DNA of 64,000 bases, from positions 5,745,296 to 5,809,295 of the forward strand of contig NZ_CP040297.1 in assembly GCF_013393945.1 (NCBI RefSeq), given 5' to 3'. Each line of letters opens with the position of its first letter. Position 1 is the stretch's first letter. Under the pieces are notes generated by a model that saw only the letters and a program-made list of their open reading frames with translations, was not told the origin of the DNA and ran no database searches. Made by a program: the position numbers and the translations under genes. Positions 27,582 through 37,150 of this stretch are shown here, piece by piece. Source of the stretch: Nostoc sp. TCL26-01. GTDB taxonomy: Bacteria; Cyanobacteriota; Cyanobacteriia; Cyanobacteriales; Nostocaceae.

Positions 27582-28802
27582 ATGCGTATTGCCTACCTCA
27601 CAGGAGAATACCCCAGGGCAACAGATACCTTTATCCAACGGGAAGTAGCAGCCCTGAGAGATTTGGGTGTAGATGTACACACCTTTTCTGTCCGCCGAAC
27701 TGGTGATGAACATATCGTTGGCCCAGAACAGCAAAAAGAACGCGATCGCACATTCTACATTTTGCCAGTAAATTTGCTCAAGTTACTGTTAGCTCACACC
27801 AGCCTGTTGGTGAGTTCGCCTATGAGATATTTAGGGGCATTAAAACTAGGATGGGCAACTAGGCAACATGGTGTACGCGGTACACTTTATCAACTGTTCT
27901 ATTTTTTGGAAGCGGGGATTCTTGCTCATCAAATTCAGCAACAGCAGATTGTCCATTTACATAACCACTTTGGGGATTCTAGTTGTAGTGTGGCAATGTT
28001 AGCTGCTGAATTGGGTGGTTTTAGTTTTAGCTTCACAATGCACGGCCCTTATATTTTCTTTGAACCGCATACGTGGCGGATTGATGAAAAAATCAATCGC
28101 GCCTTGTTTGTCGCTTGTATTAGCCACTATTGCCGTAGTCAAGGGATGATCTTTGCGTCGGCTGAGAAATGGCCACAAATGCACATCATCCATTGTGGCA
28201 TTGATCCCGCTTTATTCAATGTCGTGACTCATGAACAATCAGGGGGACGGTTGCTGTATGTGGGACGTTTGGCAGTAGTCAAAGGTTTGCCGATTCTGTT
28301 GACGAGTTTGGTGAGGTTGCAGCGATCGCATCCTGATATTGTACTCACTGTTGTGGGTGACGGCCCTGATCGCGCCCAGTTAGAACAAATGACTGAACAG
28401 TTAAGATTGAGTGGGAATGTCAAATTTGTCGGCTATCAATCTCAGACTGAAGTACGTCAGTATATGCAGCAAACAGATGTATTTGTGATGTCCAGTTTTG
28501 CTGAGGGTGTACCTGTGGTATTGATGGAAGCAATGGCGGCGGGTGTACCCGTGGTAGCTACACAAATTGCGGGTGTGAGTGAGTTAGTAGAAAATGGTGT
28601 GAGTGGCTATCTTGTACCACCAGGAGATGCAGTTTCTCTGGCTAATTCCATCGATAAATTATTGCATGATCATCAACTGCGGATAGCTTTTGGTCAAGCC
28701 GGTCGAGCTAAAGTGGAACAAGAGTTTAACATTCATCATGAAGCGGCTCGCCTGTACAATGTGATGAAAAATGCTCTACCAGGCAAAATTGAACATCCTT
28801 GA
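27582..28802 (+). CDS. Glycosyltransferase family 4
   Basis: The 406-residue protein has the two-Rossmann (GT-B) layout: N-terminal MRIAYLTGEYPRATDTFIQREV and, in the C-terminal half, LLYVGRLAVVKGL followed by the donor-binding motif EGVPVVLMEAMAAGVPVVAT with the spaced Glu pair typical of GT4. It acts on the cytoplasmic side and probably adds one sugar to a lipid-linked oligosaccharide. It is the third gene of the acyltransferase-epimerase operon and is closed by the hairpin at 28817. Confidence 0.9.
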   Translation: MRIAYLTGEYPRATDTFIQREVAALRDLGVDVHTFSVRRTGDEHIVGPEQQKERDRTFYILPVNLLKLLLAHTSLLVSSPMRYLGALKLGWATRQHGVRGTLYQLFYFLEAGILAHQIQQQQIVHLHNHFGDSSCSVAMLAAELGGFSFSFTMHGPYIFFEPHTWRIDEKINRALFVACISHYCRSQGMIFASAEKWPQMHIIHCGIDPALFNVVTHEQSGGRLLYVGRLAVVKGLPILLTSLVRLQRSHPDIVLTVVGDGPDRAQLEQMTEQLRLSGNVKFVGYQSQTEVRQYMQQTDVFVMSSFAEGVPVVLMEAMAAGVPVVATQIAGVSELVENGVSGYLVPPGDAVSLANSIDKLLHDHQLRIAFGQAGRAKVEQEFNIHHEAARLYNVMKNALPGKIEHP

Positions 28803-28816
28803 GAAGTTAACCAGAT

Positions 28817-28857
28817 ATAGAGACGTTAATGCCTTATGTCGTTTATAACGTCTCTAT
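28817..28857. terminator. 12-bp stem between convergent glycosyltransferase genes
   Basis: ATAGAGACGTTA (28817-28828) pairs perfectly with TAACGTCTCTAT (28846-28857) across a 17-nt loop. It occupies nearly the whole 60-bp gap between convergent genes and would serve as a bidirectional terminator, though no long T-run follows. Confidence 0.6.
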
Positions 28858-28861
28858 CCGT

Positions 28862-29899
28862 TTATTTAGCACTGCGGGTTGCCATGACTAACTCAATCAG
28901 AGGTTTGGCAAACTGTTGCATTGTCAGATGTGAGCGAACATACTCAGCCCCTGCACGCCCCATTGCCAAGCGTAGTTCTGGGTTATCTCGGAGTCGCATC
29001 ATTGCTGCTGCCAGAGCTTCGGGATTTTCCGGCTCTACGAGGATACCCGCGCCGATTGTTTCTATGTTCACAATGTCATCAAGACTACTGGTGCGTGTCT
29101 TGATGATTGGCAGGCCGACAGCCATCAACTCAAGCATATTAGTCCACCCCACCGCCGTTCGCTTGCTGTCATCACGCTTGAGTATAACTAAGCCTGAATA
29201 GGCTCCCTTATAAAGATCACGGATACCCCAAGGAGATATGACTTCATCAATTACTCGGACATTGGCAGGAGTTGTTGAAAAATTTTGACCCCGGGCGGCA
29301 ATGATCAGCGATTCATCGATCAATTCTGCTGCGCGTATGAGCGTATCAAAATCCCGTCCAGTTACACCAGTCGATATGTGATGTTCGCCACTTGGTTGCA
29401 CGATTTGATGCAGTGCAGATTCGGGATCGATACCCCAAGGTGCATAGCGGACACGCACAGATTTCAAGGACTGGAAACGTGAGTGAGCATAGGGAGTCAT
29501 GCACAACAAACCAAAATGACGATTCGGTGCCAGCAATGCCTCGCCTGCGTATACTAATGATACGAAGGGCGTTTTTCGCAAACCCAAAGTGCTTTCCAAA
29601 ACTGTCCGAATTAACAGGTTGTGATTGGAATAGATCAGGTCGTATTCGTGTGTATCCGAGAGAAGCCAATCTTGTCCAAAGCGCTCCCAGAAACGGCTGT
29701 ACCGATTAGCCACCGTAACTTCGATTCCCTCTGCCAATAACTCCTTGACACCCCATGCGTGATGCTGGTTTTCACCTAAATCGAGAACCTTTTCGATGAG
29801 TTCCGCATCAGTGGCAAAGGGAAACATCATTACACGGGCAGATACTTGGCTGGGTGAGAATGTGACACCATGTTTCTGGTAGCTGACGTTGTAGTTCAT
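28862..29899 (-). CDS. Glycosyltransferase (GT-B type), compositionally GC-rich
   Basis: I start at ATG 29899 (345 aa); a TTG at 29929 would overlap the upstream gene. The C-terminal half has GT-B features (WTNMLELMAVGLPIIKTRTSSLDDIV, then NPEALAAAMMRLRDNPELRLAMGRAG), with a Glu in the expected donor site. The N-terminal half is less familiar. Sampled 60-bp lines give 43, 50 and 55 percent GC against about 35 percent in a sampled line of the acyltransferase gene, and I saw no HIP1 site in it, so it may have arrived by horizontal transfer. It follows the Gfo/Idh gene by 17 bp in the same direction. Confidence 0.8.
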   Translation of the reverse strand: MNYNVSYQKHGVTFSPSQVSARVMMFPFATDAELIEKVLDLGENQHHAWGVKELLAEGIEVTVANRYSRFWERFGQDWLLSDTHEYDLIYSNHNLLIRTVLESTLGLRKTPFVSLVYAGEALLAPNRHFGLLCMTPYAHSRFQSLKSVRVRYAPWGIDPESALHQIVQPSGEHHISTGVTGRDFDTLIRAAELIDESLIIAARGQNFSTTPANVRVIDEVISPWGIRDLYKGAYSGLVILKRDDSKRTAVGWTNMLELMAVGLPIIKTRTSSLDDIVNIETIGAGILVEPENPEALAAAMMRLRDNPELRLAMGRAGAEYVRSHLTMQQFAKPLIELVMATRSAK

Positions 29900-29916
29900 A
29901 GTTATGTAATGATGAA

Positions 29917-31107
29917 TTATTTTGCCCAAGACATTGGCTCGATTGGCTCAAAGGAAGTGGTCATTTTATAGGTAGAGCCTGTTTCTAAAGCATTTTGGAT
30001 TGCCAAGACAATCTCATTGTTGTGCAAAGAAAATCTCGTTGATAGTCGGCAAGGGCGATTTTGGGCGATCGCTTCTGCCATTTCTGCTACACCCCGACAA
30101 AAATCCATTTGCTGTGCGCCTCTGTATCCTAATCTGGGAGCTTTTTTGACTAGTGGGTAACGTTGTTTCCACACACCTTCGAGTCTTTTTCTGCCAATGT
30201 TAATGCTGCGTCTAATATAAACTGGCGCTCCGTAAAACCAGGAATCATGGATGCCCAGTATACCGCGATCGCCAATAATTCTCAGTGAGTGGTCATGGGG
30301 GGCAACAATGCTGCACGTCAGTCTGGCAACTACACCAGAAGCAAATTTGATACAAGCGACAGAAAAATCTGGGGCATTGATATCTAAGGGAACATCAGTT
30401 TGTTTATCTGGAATGAGACAGGAGGAAAAAGCACTGACGGTTTCTGCTGGGCCGAAAAATGCTGTTAGCCATGTGACATAGTAACCAGCGTGTTCTAAAG
30501 TACAGCCGACTTCAAACTCATCTTTATAAGGCCAGGGAATACCTGATTCACTCATCCATCTTTGATAGGGCATTTGGTGAACGAGTCCGTCGTCCATTTC
30601 TGCATACACCAGGCGCACTGTCCCGACTTGATTTTCCCGCAATGCTTTCCAAATTGTCTGGGCTGTTTCACTCAGCAAACTACATGGTGCAGAAGAGATA
30701 TATAAACCTTTTTGTTCGGCTAGGGTTGCTAGTTTTTCAGCTTGCCACATTTCCATTGCTAGTGGTTTTTCCGAATAGACGTGCTTACCAGCTTGCAAAC
30801 AAGCGTGAGAAACTTCGTAATGACTGCTGGGATTGGTTAAGTTCAATACTATGTCAATGTTGTCATCCTCTAGCAGTTCCTCCAGGGAATCATAAATCCG
30901 GGGAATGCCATGATAGGCTGCAAATTTAGAGGAGCGATCGCTATTACGATCCATTACTCCCACTAATTCTAATGTCGAATGCAAGGGTAAAGTTTTCAGA
31001 TAATAATCAGCCACAAAACCACAGCCGACAATAGCAATTGATTTTGTGGATGATTTATTCTTGTCGTTGATTTTAGAGGTAAGCTTTTCTGAAGGTTTAA
31101 TTAACAT
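29917..31107 (-). CDS. Gfo/Idh/MocA family oxidoreductase
   Basis: The 396-residue protein has a Rossmann dinucleotide motif at about 25-35 (IVGCGFVADYY) and the family motif EKPLAMEMWQAEKL near residue 115, followed by the C-terminal alpha/beta domain. Such enzymes oxidise or reduce sugars, nucleotide sugars or inositols using NAD(P). It lies between a glycosyltransferase family 2 gene (25 bp upstream) and a GT-B gene (downstream), so it probably makes a modified sugar for the EPS. The substrate is unknown. Confidence 0.87.
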   Translation of the reverse strand: MLIKPSEKLTSKINDKNKSSTKSIAIVGCGFVADYYLKTLPLHSTLELVGVMDRNSDRSSKFAAYHGIPRIYDSLEELLEDDNIDIVLNLTNPSSHYEVSHACLQAGKHVYSEKPLAMEMWQAEKLATLAEQKGLYISSAPCSLLSETAQTIWKALRENQVGTVRLVYAEMDDGLVHQMPYQRWMSESGIPWPYKDEFEVGCTLEHAGYYVTWLTAFFGPAETVSAFSSCLIPDKQTDVPLDINAPDFSVACIKFASGVVARLTCSIVAPHDHSLRIIGDRGILGIHDSWFYGAPVYIRRSINIGRKRLEGVWKQRYPLVKKAPRLGYRGAQQMDFCRGVAEMAEAIAQNRPCRLSTRFSLHNNEIVLAIQNALETGSTYKMTTSFEPIEPMSWAK

Positions 31108-31132
31108 GACAATTTTAAAATATATTCTTTAG

Positions 31133-32155
31133 TTAAGTAGCGCTTTTGTATTCAATGATGGTGGTTTGTTGCTTGAGTAAGCGGGAAATATGGAATTGGA
31201 TTTGACCTTGGAGTTGGGGAAATTTATCTAGGACACAAAATAAAGCGTAGGCGATCGCATCCTCTGATTTTATGCCACGCTGTTTTGTATAGCCATACAC
31301 TCGATAAGCTAGGAAACTGTACGCCATCAGCAGTAAAATCAGACTCAGACCTCCAGTTAACCAAGCCGTTGTCACTGCTAACAATGGTAATAACAAACCC
31401 CAAAACCAAATTCTCTGACTTTCCTTTACCCAATGCCTTTCCGGACTGGAACCATGCAACCAAGAACCCTCAGCATAAGCATAACCTCCCCGTTGCGATC
31501 GCTTCCACCATTGACTAATCTGAGTAATTCTGGCATCATGCCATGTCATATCTGCATCTACACGGAGGATCACACCACCTGCTTGACGCAAGCGCACGCA
31601 TAGTTCTGGTTCTTCACCTGCAATCAGACTAGGATTAAATCCACCGACATTTTTGAGGGCGCTGACTCTCATCATGGAATCACCACCACAAGCTTTAGCT
31701 TCACCGATGGGCGTATTCCATTCAATATCACAGAGACGATTGTAAACAGAATTGGCAGGAAATTCTTCCCGACGGCAACCACAAACAACGACAACCTGGG
31801 GTTTAGCAATTAATTCACTCACGGCTGTTGCCAGCCATCCTTCTACTACTCGACAATCCCCATCGACAAACTGGACAAACTCTGTGTTTGGTTGCACCTG
31901 CAATAAATATTCAAAACCCACATTTCTCGCACGAGCCGCAGTAAAAGGAATCGATAAGTCTAGTTCGACTACATCCACCCCTAAAGACTTAGCCAAAACC
32001 ACACTATCATCAGTGGAACCAGAGTCTACATAGACAACTCTTATACTTTCGCCTAATACTGATAGTAGACACTGATGTAGTCGATTTCCCTCATTTCTGC
32101 CAATAACAACCACTCCTATGGACACCACTGTTAACCCCCATTCATCCATAATCAT
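31133..32155 (-). CDS. Glycosyltransferase family 2
   Basis: The start is taken as ATG 32155 (340 aa); TTG 32167 is an alternative. The GT2 fold is clear: GVVVIGRNEGNRL, VVYVDSGSTDDSV, the DxD-like VDGDCRVVEG and CGGDSMMRVSAL. One or two membrane helices near the C-terminus (WFWGLLLPLLAVTTAWLTGGLSL) would anchor it at the membrane. It is the first gene of a leftward group of three with the Gfo/Idh oxidoreductase and the GC-rich glycosyltransferase. Confidence 0.88.
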   Translation of the reverse strand: MIMDEWGLTVVSIGVVVIGRNEGNRLHQCLLSVLGESIRVVYVDSGSTDDSVVLAKSLGVDVVELDLSIPFTAARARNVGFEYLLQVQPNTEFVQFVDGDCRVVEGWLATAVSELIAKPQVVVVCGCRREEFPANSVYNRLCDIEWNTPIGEAKACGGDSMMRVSALKNVGGFNPSLIAGEEPELCVRLRQAGGVILRVDADMTWHDARITQISQWWKRSQRGGYAYAEGSWLHGSSPERHWVKESQRIWFWGLLLPLLAVTTAWLTGGLSLILLLMAYSFLAYRVYGYTKQRGIKSEDAIAYALFCVLDKFPQLQGQIQFHISRLLKQQTTIIEYKSAT

Positions 32156-32167
32156 TTTCTGACTCAA

Positions 32168-32780
32168 TATTTAGTGAATAGCTTTAATTTTAAAAAATTA
32201 AAAGTTCAACTTTTTCTCTTAATATTTCATTTCAAAGGTATTTTTCACTTAAATATTATCGTAGCTTTATAGTGCCTAAGTATACTATTTAATTGATGAC
32301 TATACCATTAAATACAGAATCACTATATAACTTCAATCTTTCTTCAAGAACTCGCCACTTTTGTTTACTAATACCTAATCAAATCAGAATTTATCCAGGG
32401 AGGCATTTGCTGACTTTACATAATTTTTATCAAAATGTAAATATAATTTCAAAAATGATAGCAATACAAATCTTTTCTCCAGGTATAATTTACACTGAAC
32501 ATCATATTGATTCTAACTATAAGTACCACTGTAACTTTAGGCAATGCCTGAAAAGAGGCTGATGTGGTAGTTCTCGCTCACCATATATAAGACTGTTTTT
32601 TGTCGTTGAGCTTTAGTGCTACAGAAGCGATGCACTGCTTGGACAAGAGCAAAAAATGGCACTAACCAATGGCTCAAACAGATTTACATCTGTTTTCGGA
32701 CTCCAATTCATCCTGACTCCTAAATTCTATTTAGATAAATATTTTTCTCAAAATATAGACTTACCAAGAGACTAACAAAA
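32168..32780. other. Intergenic region between divergent EPS operons
   Basis: The 613-bp gap should hold promoters for the GT2 gene (leftward) and MBOAT gene (rightward). An 89-codon frame at 32293-32562 has no recognisable features and I do not call it. Near 32700-32735 is a phrase (CTGACTCCTAAATTCT) resembling the repeat in the 12096-12418 gap. Confidence 0.5.
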
Positions 32781-34436
32781 GTGGCATTTAACTCATTTGA
32801 ATTTCTGTTTTTTTTAGCTATTACCTATTTTCTATACCGACTTGTTCCCTGGCGTGAGCAAAACATCATTTTGCTGGTTGCCAGCTATGTATTTTATGCT
32901 TCCTGGGATATTCGGTTACTGGGTTTGATTGTGTTATCAACCGTCACCTGTTTCTGTTGCGGGGTGATGATTGAGTCTGGTCGGATGACGCGCTTTCATC
33001 GCTATCTGGCGGCGGGATCACTTGTTCTGGCTTCTCTTGCTTTTAATACTTGGCAATGGGATGCTATCAAGTTAAATCTCTTGCCTTTAAACCTATCAAT
33101 TCAATGGCAAAAACTACTACCTACTCAAATAGGCGGTTGGTTATTTTTTGTAAGTGCGCTGTTGTTTGTCGTCATTGCTAACCTCATGTATCCGAGGTGG
33201 GTTTTATTAAAACAGCAGAAAAAACGGCAACTATTTTTATGGATTGGCATTGTTATTCATATAGGGATTCTAGGGTTTTTCAAATACTGTAATTTTTTCA
33301 TTGATAGTACAGTTAATTTGGTACGAGTGATCGGAATTCCCCTAGAATCACCACATTTAAACCTGATTGCGTCTATCGGTATTTCGTTTTATACATTCAA
33401 AGCGATTAGCTACATCGTTGATGTCTATAAGGGAAAGATCGAAGCCTGTGATAGTTTTCTTAACTTGGCATTATTTCTCAGTTTCTTTCCTCCCTTACTA
33501 GCAGGCCCCATTGACAGAGCCGGAAAATTACTGCCACAGTTATCGAGTCCTCGACATCTAAATTTTCAGCAAACATCAGAGGGTATTTTCCTGATTCTCT
33601 TTGGGTTATTTAAGAAATTAGCGATCGCTGATGGTATTGCTAGTTCAGTCAATGCCGTTTATCAGGCTACAGGCAAAGTTTCCTGGCTCGATGTTGTCTT
33701 AGCGACTTTGCTCTACACAATTCAGATATACTGCGATTTTTCCGGCTACTCTGACACAGCCAGAGGTATATCTAAACTATTTGGCATAGATTTGACGGAT
33801 AATTTTAATCTACCCTACTTTTCCAAAACCCCTAGCGAGTTCTGGCAACGTTGGCATATTAGCCTATCCACTTGGCTCAGAGATTATCTCTATATTCCTC
33901 TGGGTGGTAATCGTCGAGGCGATTTGAGAACTTATCAAAACCTGATGACGACAATGGTGCTGGGGGGATTGTGGCACGGTGCAGCCTGGAATTTTATTCT
34001 CTGGGGCTTCTATCAGGGCGCAATTCTGTGTATCTATCGAGTGTTTTCTCCCAAAGAGCAAAAAACTTCAGCATTGAGCAATCAAGGTCTAGGCTTGATT
34101 TGGGGAATGGGTGCAACCTTGTTGTTCTTTGTTGTCACTTGTTACGGTTGGTTACTGTTCCGTGCTACATCGCTAACACAAGTGATTACCTTTACACAAA
34201 TTTTATTCACAGATTTGGGTAATTTCTCTTTAAGTATGCCAAAACCACCTCTAGCAGCCATCGTGGGTATACCTTTATTAATTGGCTACGAAGTTTCGGC
34301 ATATCTGGCAGGTAATGCAGATTTTCGCTATCGCTTTCCCACGCCAGTCCGGGCAGCTCTTTACGCTGCACTTATATTTATTCTTTTAATGGGAACAAGT
34401 AATGCACCTGCTCAATTTATCTACGCTACGTTCTAA
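32781..34436 (+). CDS. MBOAT-family membrane O-acyltransferase (AlgI/PatA-like)
   Basis: The 551-residue polytopic protein starts at GTG 32781 (MAFNSFEFLFFLAITYFLY, the usual AlgI-type start). MBOAT hallmarks are FWQRWHISLSTWLRDYLYIPLGGNR near residue 357 and the active-site His in GGLWHGAAWNFILWG near 400. Such proteins move acetyl groups across the membrane for transfer to exported polysaccharide, usually with an SGNH-like partner. That partner is the next gene, which overlaps by 35 bp. The larger insertion after the first helices (about 75-150) is longer than in AlgI. Confidence 0.9.
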   Translation: MAFNSFEFLFFLAITYFLYRLVPWREQNIILLVASYVFYASWDIRLLGLIVLSTVTCFCCGVMIESGRMTRFHRYLAAGSLVLASLAFNTWQWDAIKLNLLPLNLSIQWQKLLPTQIGGWLFFVSALLFVVIANLMYPRWVLLKQQKKRQLFLWIGIVIHIGILGFFKYCNFFIDSTVNLVRVIGIPLESPHLNLIASIGISFYTFKAISYIVDVYKGKIEACDSFLNLALFLSFFPPLLAGPIDRAGKLLPQLSSPRHLNFQQTSEGIFLILFGLFKKLAIADGIASSVNAVYQATGKVSWLDVVLATLLYTIQIYCDFSGYSDTARGISKLFGIDLTDNFNLPYFSKTPSEFWQRWHISLSTWLRDYLYIPLGGNRRGDLRTYQNLMTTMVLGGLWHGAAWNFILWGFYQGAILCIYRVFSPKEQKTSALSNQGLGLIWGMGATLLFFVVTCYGWLLFRATSLTQVITFTQILFTDLGNFSLSMPKPPLAAIVGIPLLIGYEVSAYLAGNADFRYRFPTPVRAALYAALIFILLMGTSNAPAQFIYATF

Positions 34437-35550
34437 GCCATACAGTAATAGCAAAACCAGGCACAAAGCTGTGGTGATGGGACTGTGGATTGTCTTCTTT
34501 CTATTATTTATCGATGCTAGTGTCAATATTTTATTTCCTTACCCATCAAATCCCCAGACAGCATCTAATCAAACTAGTCTCTACTTTAATTATGGGCGAT
34601 CAATTGCAGGTAAGCTTAACCAAATGGTGGGCAAGACAGATGATTCTAGTTCAGCGATCGCTCAGGCTGGTTGGCTAGATCCAGAATTATGGCAAAAATT
34701 ACCCACTACTCGCACCCAAGAAAAAGGTCTACTAGTTGCTGTTTATGGTATGTCATTCTCCAATCAAGTCGGTGAAGCAATGCGAGACATGGACTCGCAA
34801 ATCACCTTGAGAATGATTGCTGCACCCGCCGCACCACCCAGCTATTCATATGCTGCTTATAATTTGGATCGGGGGAGACATGAAGCTGATGTGGTGGTTT
34901 TGGGAGTTCTCGCTTCTGCTGTCAAAGGACTAAGAGCCATGAGTGGAGCAACTTGGCAATTTGAAAGTCCTGCCCCTTATACTTACCCAAAATATTGGTT
35001 AGAAGCTGAAAAACTCCAACAAGTCCAGCCAGCGATCGCCTCCTTAAGTCAACTCCGTACTGCCCTGCACAACCAACAAAAATGGCAGGCTTACACACAG
35101 CAGTTACAAGAGCATGATCAATTTTTCCATCCTTTTTTATTTCCAGGCAATTTTTTAGATAATTTTGCCACTGTCCGTCTAATTCGTCGAGCTTGGGCGC
35201 AACATCATCAAAAAGCCATTGAACTACGAGTCTATAATGCTCAAGGATTTAATGCCGAATATGAAATTCCAGTTTTAAGAAAAATCATTAGCGAGTTTGC
35301 GAGTAGTGCCACTCAAGATGGCAAAATGCCAATAGTGTTGTTAATTAATGATCGTGGCTATGAAGATCATTTATATCAAGCATTAGCACCAACTCTAGAG
35401 AGTCAAAAAATTCCCTATATCAGCACTCATTCTCTAGTTTCTGTATCTGATTCTAGTAACTTTGTTCCTGATGGTCATTTTACCAAGAGTGCTAATCAAA
35501 AAATAGCTCAAGCAATGCTGCAATCAATCAACAAAAATTTTCGTCGATAG
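34402..35550 (+). CDS. Membrane-anchored SGNH-hydrolase-like protein (AlgX/AlgJ/PatB-like partner)
   Basis: The 382-residue protein has one N-terminal membrane anchor (about 26-47) and a long extracytoplasmic part. A Ser-containing motif VYGMSFSNQVG lies near 112-122 and a C-terminal DGHFTKSANQKIA gives the Asp-His pair expected of SGNH hydrolases and acetyltransferases. The gene overlaps the MBOAT gene by 35 bp, the usual coupling for a two-part O-acetylation machine: MBOAT supplies acyl groups and the SGNH protein transfers them to polymer outside the membrane. The family call is by motif and context. Confidence 0.75.
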   Translation: MHLLNLSTLRSKPYSNSKTRHKAVVMGLWIVFFLLFIDASVNILFPYPSNPQTASNQTSLYFNYGRSIAGKLNQMVGKTDDSSSAIAQAGWLDPELWQKLPTTRTQEKGLLVAVYGMSFSNQVGEAMRDMDSQITLRMIAAPAAPPSYSYAAYNLDRGRHEADVVVLGVLASAVKGLRAMSGATWQFESPAPYTYPKYWLEAEKLQQVQPAIASLSQLRTALHNQQKWQAYTQQLQEHDQFFHPFLFPGNFLDNFATVRLIRRAWAQHHQKAIELRVYNAQGFNAEYEIPVLRKIISEFASSATQDGKMPIVLLINDRGYEDHLYQALAPTLESQKIPYISTHSLVSVSDSSNFVPDGHFTKSANQKIAQAMLQSINKNFRR

Positions 35551-35718
35551 ACTTCTAGAACTTACATTCATATACTCGAAATCAAAGATTTTCATAGAGG
35601 TATGAAGGTGTAAGTGAGTAAAATCCTTACACCCCTATATCCTTATACCAATTCACTAAAAATCTGATACAGATCCAAACATGGAAACTCTTGTAAAACC
35701 AGGCTTTCTTAATTTTGC

Positions 35719-35761
35719 GGAAAGTTGCGTGCGGGGGTTTCCCCCGTTGAGCAAACTTTCC
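35719..35761. repeat. Dispersed palindromic repeat, copy 1
   Basis: GGAAAGTT (35719-35726) pairs with AACTTTCC (35754-35761), and inside it CGGGGG (35732-35737) pairs with CCCCCG (35741-35746). Shared blocks GTTGCGTG, GGGTTTCCC and TTGAGCAAAC link it to copy 2 at 38280-38320. It lies in the gap between the SGNH gene and the convergent polymerase gene, and a 76-codon frame across it is an artefact. Confidence 0.7.
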
Positions 35762-35846
35762 AAGACGAATTTTAAATTTTGAATTTTGAATTGGTATTAT
35801 ACCCAGTCTCAACAGACAATCTTTACTCGTCAGCGTAAGTTGTAGT

Positions 35847-37061
35847 TTAATCATCACTAACTTTGTTTTTTGGGGCTATGGATAAAGATATTGCTACTGT
35901 TAAATATAACACCCAATAAATATTACATAATCTTAGCAAATAGCTTTCCATAATATTATTCATTGCCAGGAACATTAAATAAGCCAGAGGCCAAAAATCC
36001 TCTGGTTTTTTAGATCCATAAGCCATACGCAATGAACGAAAATAAGTCATAAAGAAACTTGCTAAGAAAAGGAAAAATCCAATAAAACCCACATCGAGTA
36101 ATAAATCAATAAAACCGTTGTGAGAATGGGGAGGACGATACCAAGAAGATATTTGTCTACCAGCAGCAAAAGCATAGGGGCTTTCTGGTGCATAAAATGC
36201 TCCTCGTCCAAAACCTAGTAAAGGTCTTTCCCATATTTGAGATGTAACATAATCCCAAATTACCGTCCGTCCTGTCAAAGTTGGATCTTTGCCTAAACCG
36301 CTTAAGATGTCTACCCATTGAGTTAAAACAAATGCACCGATACAGCCAAAAATTAGCACGGCAATATCTAAATAAACTACACTAATTTTTCCTTGCCAGC
36401 GAAATTTTCGATATAAGAGGAGAATAAATACAAGTAAAAAAGAAAGTACTAGAGAAGTCTTAGAGGTGGATAGTAACATCATTACCAGTGATATACCATA
36501 ACCTACCCACTTATACAGGTTGTATATTGGTTTTTCTATAGGTAGCAAAAAAAATGCTAATGATCCTAACACCATCATGCTGCCAAAAGTATTTTTATAG
36601 TCATAGATGCCTCTCCAAGCACCTGGATGGTCTGACCCGTGAATAGCAGTTTCTGGATCGATAACAGCATAGACTACACTCAGCAAAGCCCCTAAACCTA
36701 ATGTGAAAGCAACTAGTTTTACTTGTTCTCGTAAACTAAATCTGGTTGAAAAATATAGGGCAAACAATGTCATTTGCCCGACTTCTCGCATATCTTTAAT
36801 TGTTGCTATGGGATATAATGACCAGAGAAATGATAATGAGACTACTAGCGTTAATATACAAAGTAAAGTATTTCGTTTGAGTGCATATAAAACTTTCTTT
36901 CTTTGAATAAAAATACCAACACCACTAATTAACCAAATAAAATATCTAAATAGACTTACCATCGCTGAGGATGGCAAGATACTACCTAGTCCTCCTGTGA
37001 AAAAAGTTAAGCTCAAAACAACTAAACAAATTTCCAGCCTAGCTAGATTTTTCTTCATCAT
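35847..37061 (-). CDS. O-antigen ligase/Wzy-like polysaccharide polymerase
   Basis: The upstream in-frame TTG at 37148 is an unlikely start; ATG 37061 gives a 404-residue protein beginning directly before the first membrane helix. About ten to twelve helices are visible, with the Wzy_C-type periplasmic loop and motif RPPHSHNGFIDLLLDVGFIG near the C-terminus, preceded by GFGRGAFY. These proteins polymerise or ligate lipid-linked oligosaccharides on the outer face of the membrane. It works with the flippase at 23250 and the Wzc-like kinase at 41635. It is divergent from the GT14 gene. Confidence 0.87.
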   Translation of the reverse strand: MMKKNLARLEICLVVLSLTFFTGGLGSILPSSAMVSLFRYFIWLISGVGIFIQRKKVLYALKRNTLLCILTLVVSLSFLWSLYPIATIKDMREVGQMTLFALYFSTRFSLREQVKLVAFTLGLGALLSVVYAVIDPETAIHGSDHPGAWRGIYDYKNTFGSMMVLGSLAFFLLPIEKPIYNLYKWVGYGISLVMMLLSTSKTSLVLSFLLVFILLLYRKFRWQGKISVVYLDIAVLIFGCIGAFVLTQWVDILSGLGKDPTLTGRTVIWDYVTSQIWERPLLGFGRGAFYAPESPYAFAAGRQISSWYRPPHSHNGFIDLLLDVGFIGFFLFLASFFMTYFRSLRMAYGSKKPEDFWPLAYLMFLAMNNIMESYLLRLCNIYWVLYLTVAISLSIAPKNKVSDD

Positions 37062-37150
37062 AAAAATACATATTAATTGATAAAACTCATTGAATTGATA
37101 CAGGTTTTTATTTAAAATACTTAAGCTGAAGAAATTTAACCATAGCAATT

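Noticed and set aside
28862..29709. Several long opposite-strand frames within the GC-rich glycosyltransferase gene
   Set aside because: They follow from its base composition; the minus-strand frame carries the glycosyltransferase motifs and fits the operon spacing.
32293..32562. 89-codon plus-strand frame in a divergent promoter region
   Set aside because: There is no ribosome-binding site and no domain or membrane pattern, and the region must hold two promoters.
35627..35857. 76-codon frame on the minus strand between the SGNH-like and polymerase genes
   Set aside because: It crosses the palindromic repeat at 35719-35761 and an AAATTTTGAATTTTGAATT block and overlaps the end of the polymerase gene; this is a repeat translated by chance.
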